Below, in pieces: positions 46,096-57,088 of a DNA stretch of 64,000 nucleotides. Each line of letters starts with the position of its first letter. Positions within the stretch are counted from its first letter, which is position 1. Made by a program: the position numbers and the translations under genes. Below the pieces are notes generated by a model. It ran no database searches and had not been told where the DNA came from. It was given only the letters and a program-made list of their open reading frames with translations. Source of the stretch: Rhynchosporium graminicola (Eukaryota > Ascomycota > Leotiomycetes > Helotiales > Ploettnerulaceae); assembly GCA_900074885.1 (NCBI GenBank), contig FJUW01000038.1, positions 248,001-312,000 of the forward strand. The letters run 5' to 3'.

Positions 46096-49000
46096 ATGAC
46101 TGACCACCGGGTTACTGACCTTGCCATTGGTCACCCAGGCAAGGCGACTTATGATCCAGAAGAACAAGAATGGAGGTTCTCACAGACTTTCACCGAAGGT
46201 TGGTGGCTATTTGCTAGCACCTGAGCGATATACTTACGCGTTAAACAATAGAATCAAAGATCAAACAACTTCTTCCGTTCAAAGAATGGATATCTCCGTC
46301 AGACCAAGTCCCTTCTTACCAAGATGGAAGAGCTTCCCTGGTTATTCTCAGTCAGAAGAGGTGGCTCTCGAAAAACTTGCCAGAGACTTTTCCAGCAAGA
46401 TCGGTTGCATCGAATCTCATCCGAGAATCTTTTGATCTGTCTGCACAGGTCTCGCCTGTCTTAGGCTCTTTGCTCGCCATTGGGCGTGCACATGACCCGG
46501 ATCGAGTGTCTGGATTCAGGCGGCCTCAGATCGTAGCAATGCCTTGTGGGGCGGCAGGTCATATGCTTCGATTAATCAAGCCACGCATCGAGACGCGCGG
46601 CTGGGGAAAGTCTAGCGGAGCTAGGCTTTCGGCTTTGAACGTAGAGTCTCTGGACACTGGCCATTGGATGAGCACTGGTGGCGCAATTCTCCAGATCGTC
46701 AGCGCCGATAGCGAAAACGATACCGAATGCTGGCTTGCCGTGCGTCAAAATTCCCTCGTGACGCTTTTCCGACCGAAATATGGTAATATTCATATAGATC
46801 CTACGGCTTCCACCGGCCAGTCGAATGCTCCATCGATGCTAAATGCCAACCCGATAACCTCTCTGACTGCCCATAGGACTGGTTCTAGGAGTTATTCCGA
46901 CGTCGCATTCAATCCATGGTTTTCCCGCCAGATTGCTGTTGTTGACGCTCTCGGCTATTGGAGTATCTGGGAGGTAGACTTCAGATTTGACCGTCGCAAA
47001 AATGGCTCCGACGCCTTGGTACCTAGAAAGACCGGAGGAATGTATGATGGTCAACTTCAGGATAAATCCTCAGGACCCATAGTCCACGATCATTTCGATG
47101 GATGGTATCGAATCATCTGGGCGTCTAATCTCAGCACGGTCGTCGTCTGCAATAGACGTCATGTCAGTGTTTACGATATTAAAGCGCAATCCACGCCGTT
47201 GGGAAAGATTAATATCTTTCCACCCGGCAACACCGACTGGATTCTTGATATCCAACGAAGTACTGCTGATATAGATCACTTGTATGTTCTCACGACGAGC
47301 CGAATATTCTGGATAAGGATCATTTCTCCTGGTGACAACGTTGATGGACAACGTGAAGCTGGTGGCAGCGTAGTACTTTCATACCTCCATTTCATGAGCC
47401 CTGATGACGAAACTCTTAAACTCTGCCTACTTCAGAGCGAAAAAGGTAAGGCTCCTGGCTAGAAAATTGGGCTTTTCGCTAATTGTGTGCAGTCTCTGTT
47501 GCTATTACTTCCGCGAACAATCGTGTAGTCAACTATTACGCCTTCCATAAACCACAGCCCCGGGGTTTTGCTTCCTCGCGGGGCACATTCAGTGTTTTTC
47601 TGTCTCAAGATCAGATAAAAGGCCAGAATTTGGCTCTTCATACTGTTGTGATTCTACCCTGCCATCTGGTACCGAGCCTAAAGCAATCTTCTGGGCCAGG
47701 CCCCAAGTATGTGAAGGATGGTGTCGAATTTTGTCAGATCTGGGCAGTCACCGCCGACTTAGGTCTGTTCTCGACTTTGGTTGCCATTATCCGTAACGAC
47801 TCTCAACATCATGATATCACAGCCCCAGATACGAAGCTCCTTTTGTCCTCTCGAGTACTTGGGCCTAAACTTGCGCATGAGGACGATGATTTCGTGGTAC
47901 CAGATGAGAAAGGTGCTCAGATCTCGCGAAGGATCAAAGCTCATTCGGCAGGTTTTACTACATCGCTTGTGCCAGAGAAAGATGACCTTCGCTTTAGATT
48001 GGATTGGAGGAAATTATCCCAAATAGTCTGCCTTGATGATTATTACAAGGAGATGTCACTAGATAATGACCAGGACTCAGACATGGGCCGAGAATTCTCA
48101 CAGCTTCTTAGTCTAGCGACCGATCAACTCGTGGAAATAAAAGAGCGAGATGAGCCGTTCCGCATCATTCTGGACGAGATCATTGACGCAACCAAACAGG
48201 GGGATGACATGGAGGAAGCTTCATCGGCTTTGCGCGACTTTTTAAACTCTTTGGAGGAGGATCTATCATCGGAGAGCCCTTGGAGATTATCAGTGAACGA
48301 TTTCACAATAGGTACTAAACTCAAGTTTCCAGGTAACAGGGAAAATTCAACTCCAGATCTGCTGCAAATTTTCGATCATCTGGTTGATGTCTGGATGGCC
48401 AGTCTGCCCAGGGAGTTACCAAATATCACACGCCACGCGAAATTTAAGGTCATTAGACAGCTTGCTATGGTGCTTTTTCTCAACTCCACTGGTATTTCGT
48501 TCCAGCAAAGAACTTTGGATAAGGAACCGGAAATCGTTCCTGTAGATGCCGAAAGCATTGGAGCATCTGTGCTCAGTAAAGACGGCAGGCTCACCAGAGA
48601 CAGTTCCCCGTTCATGTTTTCATCACAGCTCGCTACTATGCAAGCCGAACCTGGCTTGACATTACCAACGCCAACGCCATCATTGTATTCACAAGCCACA
48701 TCCGTGTCTGAGCTTGAAGAGGATTCCAAAATCGCGAGGTTGCGCCAATGGGTGCCACAGCTCAGGTTAACATCGGAATCAACAGCCAATACAAATAGAG
48801 TGATATTATCTCATTGGCCCTTCGCTCTGGCGGATCCTGCCAAGTACTCGTATGAAGAGGCGAAGAAAGCATGGGCTGTTGCAAACACCGATGAAGAAGA
48901 CGCTCGTTCGAGCAGGAAAGAGAAGGCTAGGAGAAGGAGGAGGACCGAGGATTTTGTCAAGGCTGTTGAACCCGCCGTTTCACGACGACTGACCTTAACT

Positions 49001-49156
49001 TCTGGAAGCCAACCTGCGGCAGTTGGAATTATGTTTAGTACTCAGCCAACCAACGATGTCTCAATGACTCAGCCGGACAGAGGAGTATTCGGAAGTAGGA
49101 CTGTACAGCCGACAAAGAAAAAATCGAAGAAGCAAAGAACTGCAGGATTTAAGTAA
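46096..49156 (+). CDS. rrn6: RNA polymerase I core-factor subunit RRN6-like
   Basis: Three exons (46096-46198, 46252-47445, 47493-49156) encode 986 aa. Rrn6 is part of the core factor that recruits RNA polymerase I to the rDNA promoter in the nucleolus. Seen: an N-terminal block with DLAIGHPGKATYDPEEQEWR typical of fungal Rrn6, a large WD-like region with repeated VAITSANNRVVNYY, WSIWEVDF and ADLGLFSTLV type strands, a helical bundle, and a basic Lys/Arg-rich tail (KKKSKKQRTAGFK). The first 53-bp intron (GTTGGT...CAATAG) and the second 47-bp intron (GTAAGG...TGCAG) both keep frame; without them two stops appear. The start restores the conserved N-terminus; ATG 46121 downstream would be out of frame. 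Divergence within the family is high, so the name rests on several short blocks. Confidence 0.8.
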
Positions 49157-49592
49157 CATGATGTATTGAACAGGTACACGTGAGAAGGACAGAATCGGCC
49201 AGGATAAATTTGAGTAGGGCAAATACGAAATTACATGTACACATCTAAGCGTTGTTTGTCTTCCTGGTTAGATTTGTTTCCAATCAGGCCGAGATAGCTC
49301 GATCAACAAGCTCTGCAAAGCGCTCTTTCTGAGGCATGATCATTCAGTCTGTAGAGCAAATGTTGCAACCGTAGTATGTACGCATTCTCCATATGTAAAC
49401 TGCGGTGAATTCGAGAATTGCTTTGGTGATAAAGTCATTACAAAGTGAAACTCTCTAATAATCATTTCTTTGCGAACTTGCTGCCTTTCCATGGATGGAT
49501 GATGTACCTTTTGGGCTACCCCTCACTCACCCCGCCAAAGCATAGAAACCTCGCTCCATAATCTCAACCCAAGCTATTACCATTACTCCAAA
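49157..49592. other. Intergenic between RRN6 and the PITH gene
   Basis: No supported gene; presumably the RRN6 3' end and the promoter and leader of the PITH gene. Confidence 0.5.
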
Positions 49593-50326
49593 ATGTCAAA
49601 CTATTGCCACGACGAGCATAATCACTCAAGCCATGGTCACGGGCACGATCATGCAGGACATGATCATTCGGACGACATCACACCAGCACTGCAATACTCA
49701 CTCTATCAGCACATCAACTTCGACGAGATCACGACGATGAACGAAGTAGAAGCCAACTCTGGGAGGGCGATTGTAAAGAAAACATGGGCCGAGCGCTTAG
49801 AGCCAAAGCCAGAGCTTGAAAGTGATGCTGATGAGCAGCTGCTCATGCATATTCCGTATGTCTCTCGTCTAGTTCAATCTTAGGTGCAAACTGAGAATTG
49901 ACTTCCATCGCCCACAACAGCTTCACCGGCCAGATCAAGCTACACTCCATCCTGATCCGCACATCTCCATCCTCTTCCGCTCCAAAAACTCTGAAAGTCT
50001 TCATCAACAGGGACGATCTCGACTTCTCTGCAGCCTCCGATCTTACTCCAACCCAGGAATTCAAGCTATCCCAGACATCTGAAGTGCAGGATATCCAGGT
50101 TAAGAGAGCGCTATTTGGAAAGGTGCAGAATTTGACATTGTTTGTTGAAGACAATTATGGAGAGGATGAGAGTAGGATTAGCTATCTGGGTTTTAAGGGA
50201 GATTGGATGCAGCTTGGAAGGGCGCCAACGAATATACTGTACGAGGCCGCTGCAAATCCGAGTGATCATGCTGTGAAGGGTACTGCTGTTAATCAGATGG
50301 GAAGTCATCTTGGTGGAGGACATTAA
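49593..50326 (+). CDS. PITH-domain protein (DUF1000)
   Basis: Two exons (49593-49855, 49921-50326; 65-bp intron, phase 2) encode 222 aa. The PITH domain is found alone in PITHD1 and at the end of thioredoxin-like TXNL1, which binds the proteasome. Seen: a striking His-rich N-terminus (residues about 5-27, His/Gly/Asp alternation), the linker with LYQHINFDEITTMNEVE, then the jelly-roll blocks with DEQLLMHIPFTGQIKLHSIL, KTLKVFINRDDLDF and RISYLGFKGDWMQL, ending GTAVNQMGSHLGGGH. The His-rich tail may bind metals but that is inference. The unspliced frame would stop at 49883. Confidence 0.9.
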
Positions 50327-50767
50327 GAAGACTGTTATTAGAGGAACCTAGGCATGGAATAAATTGATGGGATGGGCTGGGAAAGCACCAAGTGAGTGTA
50401 AGTCAATTTTACTTCTACTCAAGCTATATCACCAATCAGATTTAGGGAACAGGAACGACGAAGAAGACCAATCAGCCGAAGAAGCCAAGTGCGCGCATGG
50501 ACTTGTATACATGAAGGTTCATCAGTATCCATTGATGGAAACGGTTCACAGTAATCTCGAAGTTAACGACAAAGGTTTTAAACGAGGGTTAAACCGTGTC
50601 ATTTGCCAACGAGTGCACGATAGAGAGAAGAATTGAAATCCTCTTGGAGATCTACTTTAAAGAACAGTATAACTCTTATCTAAAGATCCTCTTCTCATAT
50701 CATGATTCCTGAAGTGTGCTTCCGTGCAGCAATGCTTGCGCATCTCCTTCAACAGGATAATGGGGCA
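50327..50767. other. Short intergenic stretch
   Basis: Between the convergent PITH and secreted-protein genes; no supported gene. Confidence 0.5.
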
Positions 50768-51305
50768 TCATCTTGGGGAAGCACAGCTTTGAGAAGTATC
50801 CTGACCCACAGATCAGCCTCAGTGGATTTCGGGACTCTTATGTTCCTCAAATTGAGTCGGGATAATACTCACAACCCAGCAGCTGCGAGGCCAAACACCA
50901 TAGCCGCAGTGATAAGGGGTCGGGATTCCTCTGCCAAGTATGGCCTTTCCAGCGCAGTCTTCATGATGCATGCATTCAAAAGAGTTGTCAGGCCCATTAT
51001 TTGTCGTACCCTGTTCAAAACTGAGTATATATAGCACCTAGGAGTAGGCCATGGATGCTGATTCTTACAGTGTAGTCATTAGCACACCAGGCCCAGCTTA
51101 GAGTGAACCACGTTCATGCCATTCGCTGACTTTACATCTCCGTCCTGTGTGAGTCGAAGCCGTTGCTTTCGGACTTCTTCGAGGAGTGATATATAGCAGG
51201 GCTTACAGAGAATATGATCTCAATTTTGACATCCGGTTGTGGCACAGCCATGATTGCGGAAGCAGAGAAAATGGCTATGGTCGCAAAAAGCTTGATGATC
51301 TGCAT
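50768..51305 (-). CDS. Candidate small secreted Cys-rich protein
   Basis: Four minus-strand exons (51305-51207, 51144-51088, 51010-50873, 50800-50768) predict 108 aa. Exon 1 gives an obvious signal peptide (MQIIKLFATIAIFSASAIMA, cleavage probably before VPQ), exon 3 the Cys-rich core (FEC, EDC, YHC, RSC) and exon 4 a fifth Cys. Introns (62, 77 and 72 bp) are all phase 0; the last has GTGAGT and a CTGAT branch 14 nt before CAG, the first GTAAGC. The second has a weaker GTGTGC donor, which is the doubtful join. If it is not used, the protein ends as a 54-residue peptide at TAA 51079-51081. No known family; it may be an effector-like or antimicrobial-type secreted protein. Exon 3 and 4 are also open in another frame (see finding). 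Confidence 0.5.
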
Positions 51306-52842
51306 TGTTGAGTAAGTGATGAATGTTGGCTGGAAATGCTTCGATATGATACTATGATGAATGTGACAAGTTGGAAATAAAGTAGATGAGTGGCTTGACG
51401 GAGCTTTATATACTTCCCATCGAGTTTTCACTAAAGCTGAAAAATCTCACGGCATCTAGACATGTATGATGTAAGTCGGCGAGATGTGACTTCCAGGTCA
51501 AGATCGAGAACTGATTGAATGACTTGCGACAATCTTACTCTGATATCAGAGTGGTTTTGTTCAGGGTCAGATCTCCCAGAAAGCGTACACAGCATATCCT
51601 GTGATATTCCTCGTGTCGTCCTATCACTTATGAATCAGTAAGTCACAGTCAGGAGCTGTGTCATTAGCCTCCCTTAGGCAATATGATTGGAATGAATAGT
51701 TCCAGATGATCTGGCTCCGAGGGATCAATAAGTTTATTTGGGGAGAGCACTCATGTACCATACGGTATGGTCCTCGTGTTGTTCAATTTTTTGACCTTCG
51801 CGGATATCAAATCTTTAAAGAGTTACAGAGAAGCAATGATGGATAGCCACTAAAATAGCTCAATTATTGGAATCCATGGTTCGACTTAGAGAAGTCATTT
51901 GCATAGCACGACACTAGTCTGTTTCACGGAAAAGTGCAATCAATATATCTCACAAGAGAACTTGAATCTAGATAGAACCCTGATTTGAATGCCTTCGAAG
52001 AAGATTTACAGTTGCAAGAACCTCTTTGGGATGCCTTTGTGTTGTATAAAGTGCCATATGCAAGGGTAGCCTCTGAAGCAGCTGTACTCAACGAATGTGT
52101 ACGTTGATAAATAGGCAGTCGGCTAATTATCGTCGTTAACAAAATAAGTTAAAGTGGTAGCTCACTGTAGTAGTATACTATCATTGAACTGTTAAAATAT
52201 GTATAGCCTTCCCAGGTTGGTTCTAATAAATCGGCACCAGCTCATGACCAAGCTCTCTTGAAGTATTGCAAGGCTATCGATGTACAATGGCAATATGTGG
52301 TTGTCCTGCCATCCTCACTGTGATCAATTCTTGGCCTATCTGAGTACCAGATCACGACATATAGATCTTCAATTACACGACATCTTAGCGTCTTACGAGA
52401 TCTGCAGTCGAAACTTTATAGAAATGCACGATAACCTGGCGATCACCATGCGAGGCACGACATGCAGCAGGTCGTGCAAAGAGGGCGACCTTCGCAGCCA
52501 CGAGACATAGCTATACCACTTTGAGGTGAATGAATTTTTGGATCAGCATGTATCGCCGATACTGCTCTATTCTACTCTACCACATCCATGGTACCTGCTC
52601 TATTAATCCAAGCATCGTAGTCGTCGAGCGAAGCTAAGCTGACGGTATACCATCCGGGTGAACTTCTAGATAGATTAACGTGATGGTAAGAATCAGCTAA
52701 AAAAGCTGAGTGCACGGATTGTATGGATTGTATGGATTGTACGAAGTGTATTGATCGGCAGGACCTGCAAGTACCTGACTGTCACTCTGATGGATGAGTT
52801 CAGTAGACTCTTTTTTGATTTGTTTCTTGAGACTTCGCCCGA
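51306..52842. other. Intergenic, no supported gene
   Basis: 1.5 kb upstream of the secreted-protein gene and downstream of the CCDC25-like gene. Short ORFs only; a CACAAC/GTTG-type low-complexity stretch near 52715-52745 repeats TGTATGGATTG. Confidence 0.5.
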
Positions 52843-53724
52843 CTACATGAAATCACTCAAGTAACCCTCCTCGCGGTTTTGGTTATTCGCCTCATCGGAA
52901 TCTTGCTCCTGGAATAGCTCATCATAGGCATGCTCCTTCTGCCACTTCTTCTGCTTTCTCTCCTCGGCAACTCGGGCTTCTTCTTTCTTCTGCAGTGGTG
53001 TAAGTAGCTAGCTAGCGACAGGGAAGGACCAGAAGAGGGTGCACAGAATACAAACTTACTCGGTCCAACCTCGCGGCCTGGTCTTTCTTTCTCACAACCT
53101 TCAGCAGCTCCTCTCTCTCCATCTGCAAGTCAGGGAACTTCTCGACTTTGGTCTTATTGAGGCGGTTGACGATGTGATTTTCTCGCTGTGCAACAAGGAT
53201 TCTCTTCACCTGAGCAGAAAACTGAGCTTGAAGTATAGCAGCATTTCATAGTAGACCAACCTTTCGAGGGTCCTTAAATCCAACTTGACCAACTGCCATA
53301 GAACCATCTTTCTTCAAATTCGCCCATGGAGTGTAGATGATAGTAACATTGTCTTTCTTGTTGCCTGTTACTCATCCTTCAGCGTCACGTGCCTTCGTTA
53401 TACAATGCGACGAACCTTCAATAGAGTTGGCCTTGGTGAGCTGCGCACAATCTGTCAAGACACCCTCATTGATAGACTCCCAGCTCCCTCCCTCCCTCAT
53501 TCGAAGATAGATATGTGCGCTAGAAAGTTTGTCCGCATGGAACCACACATCTTCCTCCAAGCCATATTTGATAAGATCCTCATCTAAAGTTCACCGTGTC
53601 AGTGACAAGACTAGTTGTTTTCATTGTCATTTTGATTAGATTCTTTCTTACTCTCCACTTTATCTTTTCCAGCATAGATTTGTGCTGAAGGAGTTACAGC
53701 GTTGGAGGAGAAATAGTAAACCAT
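52843..53724 (-). CDS. ccdc25: CCDC25-like protein (NFACT-R/DUF814 domain)
   Basis: Five minus-strand exons (53724-53652, 53583-53416, 53364-53261, 53209-53060, 52989-52843) encode 213 aa, near the 208 of human CCDC25. Seen in order: [66 protein letters not shown], a [20 protein letters not shown] block, [15 protein letters not shown], then a charged coiled coil ([20 protein letters not shown] onward) and the ending EEGYLSDFM. The fold is the RNA-binding domain shared with ribosome-quality-control protein NEMF/Rqc2; human CCDC25 is also reported as a DNA-trap sensor, but the fungal role is unknown. All four introns (51-70 bp) close frames; the unspliced frames stop early. It is divergent from uL3m. 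Confidence 0.93.
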
Positions 53725-53926
53725 GGTGGTTACTTTAAATGGCGCTCTCACTTCCGTTCCATATTCCAAAAGCGCAAGGTATATTTGGCGAGAAATCATT
53801 TTTATATTGAGTGCCACACTAGCTCACTTCGGCCGCCCTAGAAATTCTAGCTCTACCAGAATATTTACTCCAGCATAGTAAGGTCTATATGCAATTCACC
53901 TGCCGAACCATCAAAACCCACCCATC
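53725..53926. promoter_or_regulatory. Divergent promoter region, CCDC25-like / uL3m
   Basis: 202 bp between opposed start codons, including TCACTTCGGCCGCCC near 53824-53838. Compact shared control region by position only. Confidence 0.5.
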
Positions 53927-54853
53927 ATGGCACCTAAGCTGCCGACAAGCTGGGCGCAGGTGCAATTACCGCCGTCCTTTCTCCTCCCTGACGCATTTCT
54001 TCCATTGATCGCAAAGCGCAGCATTAAATATGGCTGGACGACCGCCCCTGCCCGCGCGAAGCCTGCTCGATTCAATCAGAAGACCGCAGGATTACCAGTC
54101 CTCGAACACTCACCTGCCGCGGCGCTAGCACGGAAAGATTTCACATTACCCTTAAGGACAGGGGCGTTGGCTATCAAGAAAGGAATGACTGCCTTGTACG
54201 ATCCAGACACGGGGATTAGAACGCCTTGTACGGTTCTGCAGTTCGACAGAGTGCAGGTTGTGTCTCATAAGACGAGGGAGAAACACGGCTATTTCGCAGT
54301 GCAGATGGGTGCTGGGTGGAAACATCCGGATAATGTAACGAGGCCGTTGTTGGGACATTTCGCTGGTGCGAAGGTCGCTCCTAAGAGATTCGTTTCGGAG
54401 TTCAGAGTCAAGAACAAAGATGGGTTACTGAGGGTCGGAAAGACGATTGGGCCCGAGTGGTTTCTTGAGGGCCAGTTCGTGGATACGAGGAGTGATTGTA
54501 GGGGAATGGGATGGGCGGGTGGTATGAAGAGATGGGGGTTTAAGGGTCAGCCTGCTTCTCACGGTAACTCGAAGACGCATCGTGCTATGGGTTCTTCTGG
54601 TGCTTCCCAGGGAGGTGGATCGAGAGTCTTGCCTGGAAAGAAGATGCCGGGTCGGATGGGAGGGAATCAAGTCACGATACAGAACGTCAAGGTGTTGAAG
54701 GTGGATGCTGAGAAGGGTTTATTGGTTCTGAATGGGTGTCTTGCTGGACCAAAGGGTTGCATTGTTAAGATTCAAGATGCGATCAAGAAGCCATGGCCCG
54801 TGATCCCAGGAAACAAGGTGACAGAGGTCACAAAAGAGGTGGCAACAGCGTAA
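53927..54853 (+). CDS. mrpl9: Mitochondrial ribosomal protein uL3m (MRPL9 type)
   Basis: Single exon, 308 aa. Large-subunit protein of the mitochondrial ribosome, near the peptidyl-transferase centre. Seen: an N-terminal basic region without strong hydrophobic run, then RTGALAIKKGMTALYDPDTG, HKTREKHGYFAVQMGAG, the TIGPEWFLEGQFVDTRSDCR stretch, and the uL3 signature GWAGGMKRWGFKGQPASHGN ending SKTHRAMGSSGASQGGGSRV, followed by LPGKKMPGRMGGNQVTIQN. A C-terminal extension follows the conserved KPWPVIPGN. The absence of introns contrasts with most neighbours. Start ATG 53927 follows a CACCCATC context; the presequence is short. Confidence 0.95.
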   Translation: MAPKLPTSWAQVQLPPSFLLPDAFLPLIAKRSIKYGWTTAPARAKPARFNQKTAGLPVLEHSPAAALARKDFTLPLRTGALAIKKGMTALYDPDTGIRTPCTVLQFDRVQVVSHKTREKHGYFAVQMGAGWKHPDNVTRPLLGHFAGAKVAPKRFVSEFRVKNKDGLLRVGKTIGPEWFLEGQFVDTRSDCRGMGWAGGMKRWGFKGQPASHGNSKTHRAMGSSGASQGGGSRVLPGKKMPGRMGGNQVTIQNVKVLKVDAEKGLLVLNGCLAGPKGCIVKIQDAIKKPWPVIPGNKVTEVTKEVATA

Positions 54854-55025
54854 AAGATACTCTTTGTACAATAGACTAATTGTACATTAAATGTGGCATA
54901 TACCGGGCGTTTGAGCAGATTTCCCATGTACGCCGTTGCAATGCAATCCATCCCATTTACTTTCCAGGTCCAGTTCCCATCCCAGTTCACAATCTTCCCC
55001 ATTCCATCTGAATGCCATAGCGAAA
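54854..55025. other. Short convergent 3' region, uL3m / COA1
   Basis: 172 bp between stop codons; nothing else to note. Confidence 0.5.
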
Positions 55026-55712
55026 CTAGCCACTCAAATTTGGAGCATAAGATCCTCTCCCGACCTTCTTCGGCTCCTCCTCCGTCATCTCAATGCCCTG
55101 GAATGGATCACTCCCATCCAACAAATCAATCTTCTGCCCGTCCTCTGTCTCCAAGCTCCACTCCGTCGTAACGAACATGCCCTGCCTACCCAACCTATGA
55201 CTCTTGAACCTCATCGTCCCACTACTCGCCTGTCCCTTGACCGCGAAATGGATATCGATCTTCCCATGCAACATGTTCATTTCGCCCCAGATCCACGGCA
55301 TCTGGCTCTTGAAATAGATTTCCTCGCCGAGATGCTCGCGCGCTTTTGGCGAGGTGCGCAGGGCGTACATCGTCGAGGAGACGACGCTGCTGGACGATTT
55401 CTGGTAGTTGAATATGCCGAGCGTGGAGGAGATGAGGATTACTAGGAAGATCGGGATCGTCCGCACCCATTTCATGCCATTTTCTGGGATATCTGTAGGA
55501 AGTCCTTATCAGCCAATTGCATCTTTCTCTTAGTTGAGGGCTCCGGGAAGTAGATTTCACGCACCGGGGAGCTCGCGATCAGCTCTCCTAGTCATCAATG
55601 GACCATCTCCAGGCTTCGGAGGCGCAATTAATGTCCGTTTGGGCGCAAGATTCCTCGAAACTGTAGGTCTGGCTCTGAGGAGCGCCCTTGAGCGCAGTAA
55701 TCGCGGCAACAT
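55026..55712 (-). CDS. coa1: Cytochrome c oxidase assembly factor COA1
   Basis: Two minus-strand exons (55712-55565, 55492-55026; 72-bp intron, phase 1) encode 204 aa. Coa1 helps early assembly of complex IV around Cox1 in the inner membrane. Exon 1 supplies an Arg/Leu-rich mitochondrial presequence (LPRLLRSRALLRARPTVSRN) and a Pro-rich linker with RRADRELPDIPENG; exon 2 starts with a membrane span (TIPIFLVILISSTLGIFNY), then a Tim21/Coa1-like domain with SSSVVSSTMYALRTSP, LGEEIYFKSQMPWIWGEMN and FAVKGQASSGTMRFKSHRLG. The unspliced exon 2 frame starts at an internal Met and misses the presequence. Divergent from the membrane-protein gene at 55926. Confidence 0.85.
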
Positions 55713-55925
55713 CTTTCGACAGGTACCGTAAATTGTTAAATTTAGATCTGGCTCTTGACGTGGGGTAGTTATTTGAACGTCGTCGGAGGATTCGACGTTT
55801 TCTTGGCTTGTACAATTTGGCGAGGCTGTCGGGATTTTGTCTTGGTCTAAGCTTCTTCGAATATCCCATATCGGGAACTGTAAGTATTCAGTACAACGAA
55901 ATTTCTCGCGCTCACGAATTAGATC
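55713..55925. promoter_or_regulatory. Divergent promoter region, COA1 / membrane protein
   Basis: 213 bp between opposed start codons; no factor site assigned. Confidence 0.45.
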
Positions 55926-56637
55926 ATGGCAACTGCGAGATTGAGAAGGACGTTTCAGTACCCTTCAGAAATGGATTCCGACGACGAAGGTCCAGAAGCT
56001 ATGGACGAGGAAGGTATGCTTTTTTCTCCAAGGCCGTTTCTCAGCCTTCTCACATTACCCCTCCTACAACAACATTCCATGAAGTATTCCTTACGAAAAT
56101 AACTAACATCAGTTTCTAGAACAAGAATCCCTCATCCAAAACCTGCAGCAAGAGAACATAACCCGCAACAAGCAATACACAACTCTCCTCTTGATCCTCA
56201 CCCTAACAACCACGCTGCCCTACCTCACCACCCTCTTCGTCCCCCAAACCACCCTCCTCTCCTTCCTAAGCATCTCCTCGCTCCTTTCAACCGCCTACCT
56301 GACATCCACCTACCCAACCAACAAAACCGGTATCGCGTTCCTCGATGCGCTGAACATGTCGTCGGAACCGCAGAGTTTGGCTGCGAGGAAAGAGGCGCTG
56401 ATGCAGGCTGGTGGGGGGCCGGTGAAGATGTTTCTGCCGTACTTGAATATGGCGCTTTGTGTAGTTCTGGTTGGCCTGGGAGGGGTGGTCAAGAGGAGAG
56501 GAGGGGGCCTTTGGTGGGGGTTTGAGTGGTTGCCTGCGAGTGTTTATACGGTGGTGCTTGTTGCGAAGTGGGTTATGGGGAGTGTGGATCCGGAGGGAGA
56601 GTTAGGAGGTTTGAAATATCAGTTGAAAGGGGCTTGA
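55926..56637 (+). CDS. Small integral membrane protein of unknown function
   Basis: Two exons (55926-56013, 56120-56637; 106-bp intron, phase 1) encode 201 aa. The first 50 residues are charged and acidic (DSDDEGPEAMDEEEQESLI); then four probable membrane segments at about 51-70, 72-92, 133-153 and 165-182, with a loop holding NMSSEPQSLAARKEALM. I do not recognise a named family, although the order of an acidic head followed by paired membrane segments is the sort seen in conserved fungal ER proteins. The intron ends TTTCTAG after a CTAAC branch and joins GAA to Gln-Glu-Ser. Start ATG 55926 is the only in-frame one before the intron that gives a complete head. Confidence 0.75.
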
Positions 56638-57088
56638 ACTCTGTGAGAGGGGTTATATTGAATGTGATTACAGCTAGCCAAGTTCATTTGGGTTATTTGG
56701 GGCTGTGGTACGGAGGGTTCAGAGAGACTTGATAACCCCGAGCTTGAAGTCGGTTATAATTTCTGCTTATGATACCAGATGCATCAGCGTGTAGAACAAG
56801 TTGTCTGACTGACTTCTTCTCTGTGTATCAAGAAAGTGCTTGTATCCAGATTTCTCAGCCTGCAGTAAGCTATCCCCGTTTCTCGCCCTTGAAATTATAG
56901 TTCCTCCTGGGCCAGACAGAGAGGACTTGTTCCGTCGGTCTAGGTAAACAAATACTAGAAAACTTTTGACGGCTCCGGCTCAAATTCTAGATTTGCCATA
57001 TAATTATGGTGACATCACGTTTCTTGAAAGGCTTTTCTATGCAAAGCTACGTGAACCTTTCTCATATCTACTTCGTCTCAGCTCATCT
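56638..57088. other. Intergenic, convergent 3' ends
   Basis: About 450 bp between the membrane-protein gene and PHO81; no supported gene. Confidence 0.5.

Noticed and set aside
46121..46435. ATG 46121 ORF as start of RRN6
   Set aside because: It reads in a different frame; the family N-terminus comes from ATG 46096 with a 53-bp intron.
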